Shown here piece by piece: positions 58,156 to 64,000 of a stretch of 64,000 bases of DNA. Under the pieces are notes generated by a model, which worked only from the letters and a program-made list of their open reading frames with translations, was not told where the DNA came from and did not search any database. The stretch is from a virus, in the IMG/VR virus record IMGVR_UViG_3300025645_000048, positions 1 to 64,000 of that record. The stretch is one strand, 5' to 3'. Position 1 is the first letter of the stretch. Each line of letters opens with the position of its first letter. The translations under genes and the position numbers were made by a program.

Positions 58156-59646
58156 ATGGCAATAAAATATTTATCTAATATTAATCTTGATAATAATGAG
58201 CTGAAAGGCTTTATTGTCGATAATCAATCATCTAACCCAAGTGGACTAGCTGGTGAAGGACAACTTATATACAGAACTGACACAAATGAACTTTACTATC
58301 ACACTGGTAGTAATACATGGGTAGCGATATCATCTGGTATGGTTACGTGGATATTAGCAGGAGATTCAGGAACACAAACTATTGGAAATGGTCAATCTGC
58401 AACTGTAGCTGGTGAGTCAGGGTTTATAACAACAACTGCGGGAGCTACTAGACAGGTAACAATTACAATGGATGATAATGCACCTAGTGCTGCAGCAGGC
58501 ACAGTCGCATTCCCAACTAGTATTGGTTACAATAAAAAAGGACAAATCACAGCAGTTACTGCTGGTACACAACCCGTAACTAGTTTTAATATAAGTGATG
58601 GTACAACTTCAGAGACTGTTGAAAATGGAGACACAATTACATTTGCACATAATACAGGTTTAGAAGCAACAATTAGTGCTACAGATACAGTAACATATAG
58701 CTTACAATTAGAAGATTTACCAGACATGACTCAAACCTGGGTTAACACTGATGAATTTATTGTATTAGATGGAACAGCTCAGAAAAGAAAACAAAGTAGT
58801 GAAATACCTATTAACTTACTAGGAGCTCCAGCCGCAAATTTAGATATTAATACAAATAAACTTATAAATGTAACTAATCCTACAGATGCACAAGACGCAG
58901 CAACAAAAGCATATGTTGATGCTGCTGTAACGGGACTTTTAGAATTTAAAGGAGGATTTGATGGTAGTACCGGTAAGGTTGCAGGAACAACAGACTTTTT
59001 AGATAGTAGAGGTACACAGATTGCATGTGCAGTCGGTGATACTTATGTCGTAACTGTAGATGGTACTTTTTATACTGAAACTGTAGCGGTTGGTGACACA
59101 TTAATATGTCAAACTGCAACTGCAGCTGGGGCAGGAGCATTAACTGACTGGATTACTGTTCAAAATAACATAGGTATAGCAACAGCAACAACTACAGGTA
59201 TTGTAAGCATTCCTACAGCAGGAGGACTTACGGTAAGTGCGGCAGGAGCAGTATCTTTAGACACTCAAGGTGGATTAACTGCAGATACATATGGTGCAGC
59301 AGCAAAAGCAACCGTAATTACTGTAGATGATAAAGGTGTTATTACTGGAGCATCAGAACCAGCTATCGCAATAACAGCATCTCAAGTAACAGACTTTTGT
59401 ACTGAAGTTCAATCTTGTGTAGGAACAAATTTAAATTATGCAGTTGACATTGGAGATGGCTCAACTAACCCTATTATTGTAACTCATAACTTAGGAACAT
59501 TAGATGTAATTGTACAGTTAGTATTAAAGTCTACTGGCGAAACAATTTATGCAGATACAGTTAGAAACAGTACAACACAAGTAACTATAACTACTACAAC
59601 AACTTTAGCTACTGCTGAAGCTAGGATTTTGGTAACCGCTGTGTAA
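58156..59646 (+). CDS. Tail fibre-like protein
   Basis: A 496-residue protein beginning MAIKYLSNINLDNNELKGFI, followed by GEGQLIYRTDTNELYYHTGS (a fibre baseplate-like motif). A Thr/Ala-rich beta stalk follows, then a TKAYVDAAVTGLLEFKG hinge typical of phage fibres. The C-terminus is an HNLGTLDVIVQLVLKSTGET beta domain like that of the upstream gene. It is not an S74 fibre. It lies 11 nt after the upstream gene. Confidence 0.75.
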   Translation: MAIKYLSNINLDNNELKGFIVDNQSSNPSGLAGEGQLIYRTDTNELYYHTGSNTWVAISSGMVTWILAGDSGTQTIGNGQSATVAGESGFITTTAGATRQVTITMDDNAPSAAAGTVAFPTSIGYNKKGQITAVTAGTQPVTSFNISDGTTSETVENGDTITFAHNTGLEATISATDTVTYSLQLEDLPDMTQTWVNTDEFIVLDGTAQKRKQSSEIPINLLGAPAANLDINTNKLINVTNPTDAQDAATKAYVDAAVTGLLEFKGGFDGSTGKVAGTTDFLDSRGTQIACAVGDTYVVTVDGTFYTETVAVGDTLICQTATAAGAGALTDWITVQNNIGIATATTTGIVSIPTAGGLTVSAAGAVSLDTQGGLTADTYGAAAKATVITVDDKGVITGASEPAIAITASQVTDFCTEVQSCVGTNLNYAVDIGDGSTNPIIVTHNLGTLDVIVQLVLKSTGETIYADTVRNSTTQVTITTTTTLATAEARILVTAV

Positions 59647-59664
59647 AACATTAACTTTACTCAC

Positions 59665-61251
59665 ATGGCGATTAGATTCTTAAGTAGCGGAGACATAGAT
59701 GGTGCTTTAACCATAAACTCTACCGTCACCTTAAATAAAACTAATAATGTTATTAGTATTCCTAGTTTAGTCGATAATGGAACTTTTCTAGAAATTACAC
59801 AAACAGGAAATGAAACTTGGTTATTTAAGTGTGAATCATTAAGTGGATCATTAGATGGTGTTTCAATCGGCACTAGCAGTGCAGGTAAAGTGACGTTCGA
59901 TGAAAATGGACAAATTCATAGCACTCAATTATTAGATGTAGCAACAGCAGGAGGAAGGTTAATAGGTGAAAGTAGTAGGGGGTATCTATCATCAATTCAT
60001 TTAGAACAGTCAGCTACTGGTGCAGATGGAGGCTATATTAGATTTGAAACTGCAACTTCTGGAACGACAAGTGGTGTTGAAAGATTAAGAATTACAGATA
60101 CTGGAGCTATATCTGTCGGATCGACAGGAACTAACTATGGTTCATCTGGTCAAGTATTAACTTCTGGTGGAAACTCTAATCCTACATGGACAACCCCAAC
60201 AACAGGAACCGTAACTGGTACTGGTGTTAATAATAGATTAGCAATTTGGAATGGCACAACTGCTATTGATTCTGATTCTGATTTTTATGTTGATGGTGAT
60301 ACTATATTCACAGCAAACTTTCAAGCATCTGGAAACATATCTATAACAGGCACATCATTTTTAGATGGTGATGTTACAATTGGTGATACAAATTCAGCAT
60401 TTATAGGAATGGCAAGAGCAGGTGCAAATTATTTAGCTGCAACAAATGCGTCTGGATATTTAGTATTTAGAACTGCTGGTTCAAATGAAAGAATGCGTAT
60501 AGACATTTCAGGGGATGTCGGGATAGGAGTTACAGACGGAGATATATTTGGTAGATTTTATGGTAGAAGTGTTGGTATAGGAGGAACTGGTATTGCTAAG
60601 TTACAGATAAATGGAACTTCTTATTCTGGAATTGATTTAGGTCAAAATGGAACAAGATACGGAGAATTAAATGCAAGTGCTACCATAGTTCAACTTCAAA
60701 CACTTGCAGACATTCCATTAACTTTTGGTACAGGCACAAGTGCTACAGAAAGAATGCGTATAACATCTGGGGGTCAAGTTTGTATTGGCACAGATTCAAC
60801 AACAGTATCATCATCAGTTGTAAGTGCTGTTTTTGGCTCTGGTAGTGATGCAACTTTAAAATTAGGTGGGCATAGTGGTACACACACTATGGTACAATTT
60901 TTCCATACAGGTTCATCAGTTGGTAGTATAACATCTACTACAAGTGCAACTTCCTACAACACATCTTCTGATTATAGATTAAAAGAAGATTTACAAGACT
61001 TTGCAGGTTTAGATATGGTTTCTAAAATACCTGTATATGACTTTAAATGGAAAACAGATGATAGCAGAAGTTATGGAGTTATGGCTCACGAACTACAAGA
61101 AGTTTTACCTCAAGCAGTTTCAGGAGATAAAGATGCAGAAGAAATGCAATCTGTTGATTATTCTAAAATAGTTCCTTTATTAGTTAAGTCAATACAAGAA
61201 CTAAAAGCAGAAGTAGACAAATTGAAACAAGAATGTAAATGTAAAAATTAG
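59665..61251 (+). CDS. Tail fibre with C-terminal S74 chaperone
   Basis: The 528-residue complete S74 fibre. The N-terminal ~35 residues (MAIRFLSSGDIDGALTINST) may anchor it. The body has beta repeats (GNISITGTSFLDGDVTIGD, ERMRIDISGDVGIG, ERMRITSGGQVCIG). From TSSDYRLKEDLQDFAGLDMV the S74 chaperone begins, with Ser-Asp as expected cleavage site. It ends IQELKAEVDKLKQECKCKN, a trimerising helix. It shares architecture with the edge-truncated fibre at 1-2048, but their bodies differ, so the two probably recognise different receptors. Confidence 0.9.
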   Translation: MAIRFLSSGDIDGALTINSTVTLNKTNNVISIPSLVDNGTFLEITQTGNETWLFKCESLSGSLDGVSIGTSSAGKVTFDENGQIHSTQLLDVATAGGRLIGESSRGYLSSIHLEQSATGADGGYIRFETATSGTTSGVERLRITDTGAISVGSTGTNYGSSGQVLTSGGNSNPTWTTPTTGTVTGTGVNNRLAIWNGTTAIDSDSDFYVDGDTIFTANFQASGNISITGTSFLDGDVTIGDTNSAFIGMARAGANYLAATNASGYLVFRTAGSNERMRIDISGDVGIGVTDGDIFGRFYGRSVGIGGTGIAKLQINGTSYSGIDLGQNGTRYGELNASATIVQLQTLADIPLTFGTGTSATERMRITSGGQVCIGTDSTTVSSSVVSAVFGSGSDATLKLGGHSGTHTMVQFFHTGSSVGSITSTTSATSYNTSSDYRLKEDLQDFAGLDMVSKIPVYDFKWKTDDSRSYGVMAHELQEVLPQAVSGDKDAEEMQSVDYSKIVPLLVKSIQELKAEVDKLKQECKCKN

Positions 61252-61283
61252 TATATTTATATCTTAATCATAAAATTAATAAA

Positions 61284-61517
61284 ATGTCAAAAATTACAAA
61301 AGAAGAATTAAAAAATTTACAAGAACAACAAGGTAAGCTAAATGCTATTAAACACGATATTGGTTTATTAAGCACACAAATACATAGCTTAAACCATATG
61401 TACGCTGAAGAAATTTCTAAACAAGAAGAAAGTAAAAAAGGTTTAGAAGAATCTTACGGTAAAATAAACATAGACCTAAAGGATGGGTCATATGAAGAAA
61501 TCAAAGAAGATAAATAA
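61284..61517 (+). CDS. Small coiled-coil protein, paralogue of 2482-2736
   Basis: A 77-residue helical protein with KITKEELKNLQEQQGKLNAI and GLLSTQIHSLNHMYAEEISK, then a short ESYGKINIDLKDGSY end, as in the copy after the other S74 fibre. A TATATTTA box (61252-61259), one base off the promoter consensus, lies upstream. The stop overlaps the next ATG as TAATG. Confidence 0.7.
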   Translation: MSKITKEELKNLQEQQGKLNAIKHDIGLLSTQIHSLNHMYAEEISKQEESKKGLEESYGKINIDLKDGSYEEIKEDK

Positions 61518-61687
61518 TGAGTTTACAGGATATGAAATTGTATGCAATTAATTTTTCAGCTTTTACGTTGAGTTTCACAAATATTGATATGATATTAAAA
61601 ATAATACTACTTACAGTTACTATCCTGTACACAACTCACAAATGGTATTTAATGTATGAAGAAAATAAGCGAAAACATAAGTTATAA
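61517..61687 (+). CDS. Small holin-like membrane protein (cassette 2)
   Basis: A 56-residue protein: MSLQDMKLYAINFSAFTLSF, then IDMILKIILLTVTILYTTHK with one strong membrane span and a basic tail (EENKRKHKL). It overlaps the M15 peptidase gene by 32 nt in another frame. Single-span proteins of this type sit beside endolysin genes in flavobacterial phages as I recall, so a holin role is likely. It is absent from cassette 1. Confidence 0.65.
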   Translation: MSLQDMKLYAINFSAFTLSFTNIDMILKIILLTVTILYTTHKWYLMYEENKRKHKL

Positions 61688-62129
61688 GGAAGCAGTACGT
61701 TCCGAAACAGCTAAACGTTTAGGTATCTCAAATAAACCTAAAAAAGAACATATTGAAAATATGGAGTTAATAGCTGAAAAAATCTTTCAACCATTAAGAG
61801 AATGGGTAGACCATCCTATTAGAATAAACAGCTTTTATCGTTCAGAAGAACTTAATTCAAGAATTGGAGGTGCAATTTCATCGGCTCATAAAGATGGTTT
61901 AGCAATGGATTTAGATTCTTTAGGTGGCAAAACTAACCTTGAGATGTTACATTATATAAAAGACCATTTAGACTTTGATATTTTAATTAATGAATATCCA
62001 AATCAAGAAGGAGAACCAAAATGGATTCACGTTAGTTGGAGTAAAAAGAAAAACAGAAAACAAGTTTTAGAAATAAAACGCAAAGGCAAATACTATACTT
62101 ATACAGGCGAATGTAAAAGCTGTAAATGA
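61656..62129 (+). CDS. M15-type peptidase endolysin (cassette 2)
   Basis: A 157-residue zinc peptidase of the D-Ala-D-Ala carboxypeptidase/L-Ala-D-Glu endopeptidase type. The Zn motifs are SSAHKDGLAMDLD (His78, Asp85) and WIHVSW (His125), preceded by the substrate strand INSFYRSEELNSRIG. It has no signal peptide. It hydrolyses peptide cross-bridges, unlike the amidase in cassette 1, so the two enzymes attack different bonds. It follows the small holin gene and precedes a membrane protein by ATGA overlap. Confidence 0.9.
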   Translation: MKKISENISYKEAVRSETAKRLGISNKPKKEHIENMELIAEKIFQPLREWVDHPIRINSFYRSEELNSRIGGAISSAHKDGLAMDLDSLGGKTNLEMLHYIKDHLDFDILINEYPNQEGEPKWIHVSWSKKKNRKQVLEIKRKGKYYTYTGECKSCK

Positions 62130-62287
62130 AAAAAGTAGAATTTGCAATAATTGAAAGGTTTGCTTTAGGTATATTAATTGGTTTTAGTTATTTGCCACAA
62201 GATGAAGAAACAAATTTTGATGAATTAAATATATATGTAATTTTTATAGTATTACATTTTAAATTTTATAACGATGCCCATACCTAA
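62126..62287 (+). CDS. Small membrane-associated hypothetical protein
   Basis: A 53-residue protein: MKKVEFAIIERFALGILIGF, then YVIFIVLHFKFYNDAHT, with two hydrophobic stretches separated by an acidic loop. It overlaps the peptidase stop (ATGA) and the next gene by 14 nt. Function unknown. Confidence 0.5.
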   Translation: MKKVEFAIIERFALGILIGFSYLPQDEETNFDELNIYVIFIVLHFKFYNDAHT

Positions 62288-62405
62288 AAAGAAACAAGGA
62301 GAAAAACAGAAGGACTATATGATGCGATGTGTACCTCAATTGATGAAATACCATCCAGAAAAACAAGCTGTAGCAATTTGCTATAAAGAATACAGAAACA
62401 AATAA
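62274..62405 (+). CDS. Tiny basic marine-phage protein
   Basis: A 43-residue protein: MPIPKKKQGEKQKDYMMRCV, then PEKQAVAICYKEYRNK. This pattern (P-P-K-GE-K-x-D-F-x-x-RC ... KQAVAICY) occurs in small proteins of many marine phages as I recall. Function unknown. Confidence 0.65.
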   Translation: MPIPKKKQGEKQKDYMMRCVPQLMKYHPEKQAVAICYKEYRNK

Positions 62406-62408
62406 AAA

Positions 62409-62717
62409 ATGGCAACAAAGATAAGTGAAGATACAAACGTACAATTAGATTTAAAAACTATTGGAATTATAATAGCAGGAACAATATCACTTGCGAGTAT
62501 GTGGTTTACTTTACAAGGAGATATACAAGACCTAAACAATAAAATTGAGGGGTTTAGTGGAGATGAATTTGTGCAAAGAATGGAATTCCAATTAAAAGAT
62601 GAATTAATTAGAAATAACGTAATACAAATTGATAAGCTAACAGAAAATATGAAAGAGGATATTGAAGAAAATAAAGAAGCTATAAAAGATTTAGAAAACA
62701 AAGTTTTTAGAAGATGA
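62409..62717 (+). CDS. Membrane coiled-coil protein, paralogue of 55926-56237 (cassette 2)
   Basis: It starts MATKISEDTNVQLDLKTIGI and has the same membrane helix (IIIAGTISLASMWFTL) and coil (KEDIEENKEAIKDLENKVFR) as its cassette 1 paralogue, with about three-quarters identical residues by eye. Its stop overlaps the thioredoxin-like ATG by 4 nt, exactly as in cassette 1, so the two-gene unit was copied together. Confidence 0.8.
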   Translation: MATKISEDTNVQLDLKTIGIIIAGTISLASMWFTLQGDIQDLNNKIEGFSGDEFVQRMEFQLKDELIRNNVIQIDKLTENMKEDIEENKEAIKDLENKVFRR

Positions 62718-63037
62718 AACATTTAATATATGTATTGTTTATTTTGTTATTGTGTTCAATAGGTAACGCTCAAGATTTAACATTATTACACATAAACGCA
62801 AAATGGAATCAATCGAATAATTACGATTTGAAAGGTTTAAAAAATTGTAAAGTTAAAATGACTTTATTAGAGGATTTAGTACCTTCTATGAAAGCACAAA
62901 TAAAATCAGTACCTACTATTATTTTACTTGACCAAAACGGTAAACCAAGAGGACAATGGAAGGCAGGTTTAAGTTTTAAAGTAGAAGCAACAAAAGAAGA
63001 AATACAAGACAGAATTGATTTTATATTTAAACAATAA
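62714..63037 (+). CDS. Secreted thioredoxin-like protein lacking CxxC (cassette 2)
   Basis: A 107-residue paralogue of 56234-56554 with a signal peptide (LIYVLFILLLCSIGNA), a core containing LTLLHINAKWNQSNNYDLKG, the segment LEDLVPSMKAQIKSVPTIIL and DQNGKPRGQW. WNQS replaces WCxxC, so it is also redox-dead by sequence. The conserved K-SVP-II turn keeps the thioredoxin fold. Retention of both copies suggests a non-redundant role. Confidence 0.75.
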   Translation: MKHLIYVLFILLLCSIGNAQDLTLLHINAKWNQSNNYDLKGLKNCKVKMTLLEDLVPSMKAQIKSVPTIILLDQNGKPRGQWKAGLSFKVEATKEEIQDRIDFIFKQ

Positions 63038-63041
63038 TATT

Positions 63042-63182
63042 ATGGAAACTATAAAACATTTACTGGGTTTTTGTGGGGAGCATTTGCATCCTAACATTTT
63101 TACAATTACAATAACATTAATTATTTTAAAATTAATTTATGAAAAATATATTAGCAAAACTATTTGGGGGAGCTGGAGGTAG
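63042..63182 (+). CDS. Small membrane protein overlapping holin gene
   Basis: A 46-residue protein with HPNIFTITITLIILKLIYEK as its single span. It overlaps the holin start by 44 nt in another frame, as lysis genes often do. There is no equivalent in cassette 1. Possibly a holin regulator or antiholin; inference. Confidence 0.45.
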   Translation: METIKHLLGFCGEHLHPNIFTITITLIILKLIYEKYISKTIWGSWR

Positions 63183-63546
63183 TATAGCAGAAAAAATATC
63201 TGGTATTATTGACAAACATACTTTTAGTAAAGTTGAGAAAGCACAATTTGAAAAAGAGATGGAGGAGATATTTATCAAAGCTGAACTTGATCTTGAAAGA
63301 GAAATAACAAATCGTCACGCAAATGATATGGCAAGTGATAGTTGGTTAAGCAAAAACATCAGACCAATGCTTACTATATTTTCTTTAGTTTTATATACTT
63401 TATTTGCCTTAATTGACGGAAACATAGGAGAATTCAACATAGCGAATCAATATGTAGATTTACTTGGGCAAATAGTTATAATGAGTTTAGGGTTTTACTT
63501 TACATCAAGAGGTATAGAAAAAACAGCAAAGATCATTAAGAAATAA
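63139..63546 (+). CDS. Holin-like membrane protein (GTA 3TM type), cassette 2
   Basis: Closely similar to 56969-57376: KNILAKLFGGAGGSIAEKIS, DSWLSKNIRPMLTIFSLVLY, then NIGEFNIANQYVDLLGQIVI and SLGFYFTSRGIEKTAKIIKK. Both proteins are 135 residues. The paralogue near-identity in membrane spans and the divergence in the N-terminal helix fit gene duplication with selection on the membrane part. Confidence 0.85.
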   Translation: MKNILAKLFGGAGGSIAEKISGIIDKHTFSKVEKAQFEKEMEEIFIKAELDLEREITNRHANDMASDSWLSKNIRPMLTIFSLVLYTLFALIDGNIGEFNIANQYVDLLGQIVIMSLGFYFTSRGIEKTAKIIKK

Positions 63547-63680
63547 TGGCTAAAGGAATTAATATAAGCACATATAAAAGCAAATCAAAGAAGCGTAAAG
63601 GAATACACGCAAAAAGTAAAATGAGTGCCTTAAAAGGCTCTAAAAACTATTTTAAGAAATATAAAGGTCAAGGTAAATAA
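63546..63680 (+). CDS. Tiny basic protein of the GQG(R/K) family, second copy
   Basis: A 44-residue basic protein: NISTYKSKSKKRKGIHAKSK, then LKGSKNYFKKYKGQGK. It shares the KKRxGxHxK and K-Y-x-GQG(R/K) ends with 52669-52794. Its ATG overlaps the holin stop by 1 nt (TAATG). Confidence 0.65.
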   Translation: MAKGINISTYKSKSKKRKGIHAKSKMSALKGSKNYFKKYKGQGK

Positions 63681-63688
63681 TTTTTTTA

Positions 63689-63696
63689 TATATTTG
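63689..63696 (+). promoter_or_regulatory. Candidate promoter box TATATTTG
   Basis: TATATTTG is followed by a G/C-richer stretch rather than an ATG, consistent with transcription of the downstream structured region or the zinc-ribbon gene. Confidence 0.5.
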
Positions 63697-63700
63697 TTTG

Positions 63701-63760
63701 GCTTATAGCAAACTTGCACAACCTAATAAAGTTGGACGGTGCTTGGAACAGGTAACTAAA
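63701..63760 (+). ncRNA. Possible structured RNA or leader
   Basis: This is a non-coding stretch immediately downstream of a promoter box, with a visible stem: GCACAAC (63716-63722) pairs with GTTG (31-34) plus TGC (40-42), leaving a five-base bulge and an eight-base loop. No ribosome start is near. I do not recognise a known RNA family. It could equally be the 5' leader of the zinc-ribbon gene. Confidence 0.3.
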
Positions 63761-63778
63761 TTATTTCTTTTTTGTAGG

Positions 63779-63826
63779 CTTTTTTCTTTCTTTTTCTTTT
63801 TGTCCTTTTTCTTTTTCTTTCTTTTT
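63779..63826 (+). repeat. Polypyrimidine tract
   Basis: Of 48 nt, 47 are C or T (one G at 63802 and a final A), built from CTTT and CTTTTT units. It is unique in the window and sits before the zinc-ribbon gene. It may be a slippage-prone tract or a terminator-like element. Confidence 0.6.
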
Positions 63827-63869
63827 AGTTATTATAAAAACTATAGGTTATAACCAAAAGTTATAATAT

Positions 63870-64000
63870 ATGAATTGTAAGAAATGTAAATACAAAATGT
63901 TATATTTAGGTAGTAATCAAAACGGTTATTATAATTTGTGTAAAAAATGCAATAACGTTATACCTACAAATGAAAAAATTAACAAGAAGCAAACTAATTA
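63870..64000 (+). CDS. Zinc-ribbon protein (3' partial at window edge)
   Basis: It begins MNCKKCKYKMLYLGSNQNGY, then YNLCKKCNNVIPTNEKINKK. Two C-x-x-C pairs separated by ~18 residues form a probable zinc ribbon. The frame reaches the window edge after 43 codons, and the last two bases TA probably begin the stop codon. It could regulate transcription or bind DNA; not recognised. A leader palindrome GGTTATAACC lies upstream. Confidence 0.6.
   Translation, partial: MNCKKCKYKMLYLGSNQNGYYNLCKKCNNVIPTNEKINKKQTN

Noticed and set aside
1-64000. tRNA, rRNA and insertion sequences
   Set aside because: No cloverleaf with a T-arm consensus, no rRNA stretch, and no transposase motifs were seen.

Overview
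The window is a 64 kb, AT-rich piece of a tailed-phage genome that infects a Bacteroidota host, most likely a marine flavobacterium. The virion genes are crAss-like (Crassvirales). The large terminase, portal, major capsid protein and two ring proteins carry long stretches recognisable from that group, in the usual order. Many genes are preceded by the Bacteroidota promoter box TAnnTTTG and by AT-rich leaders without a Shine-Dalgarno sequence. Several tiny basic proteins belong to families I know from marine phages. The first gene is cut by the left edge and the last by the right edge, so this is part of a longer or circular molecule.

Layout. (1) 1-4.3 kb, plus strand: a truncated S74-type tail fibre, small virion or fibre accessory genes, and a protein that reads as two GroES-like halves. 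(2) 4.3-34.8 kb, plus strand: packaging and virion genes, namely terminase, portal, scaffold candidate, major capsid protein, ring proteins, a 1,607-residue tail protein, a repeat-rich adhesin, a cupin-like protein and three internal proteins ending in a 2,992-residue giant with a zinc-protease motif. (3) 34.8-49.2 kb, minus strand: the early/replication region. It encodes a VRR-NUC nuclease, SNF2 helicase, two cytosine methyltransferases, a VirE_N primase fused to an SF3 helicase, an SSB-like protein, a RecE-like exonuclease, an annealing protein, a free-standing DnaA domain IV, and about 20 small genes of unknown function. (4) 49.2-50.2 kb: the divergent control region. (5) 50.2-52.1 kb: a phage groEL-groES operon. 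(6) 52.0-54.7 kb: a MarR-like regulator facing a run of 12 tiny, mostly Lys/Arg-rich genes. (7) 54.8-63.7 kb: a capsid decoration candidate, a first lysis cassette (amidase), three fibre genes, then a second lysis cassette (M15 peptidase). (8) The right end holds a possible structured RNA, a pyrimidine tract and a zinc-ribbon gene.

How it fits together. The minus-strand genes would act early, priming and unwinding DNA and recombining it with the RecE-like and annealing proteins. No DNA polymerase, RNA polymerase or IHF gene is visible here. The plus-strand genes build the particle, and the 707- and 2,992-residue proteins are probably packaged and ejected. The chaperonin operon and the primase operon share an identical inverted repeat, TGTCATTTGACA, which suggests common regulation. 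Two lysis cassettes share three paralogous gene types (membrane coiled-coil protein, secreted thioredoxin-like protein, 3TM holin) but carry unrelated peptidoglycan hydrolases. The main novelties are the chaperonin operon with its operator, the tandem GroES-like protein beside the terminase, and the duplicated lysis cassettes with redox-dead thioredoxin-like proteins.
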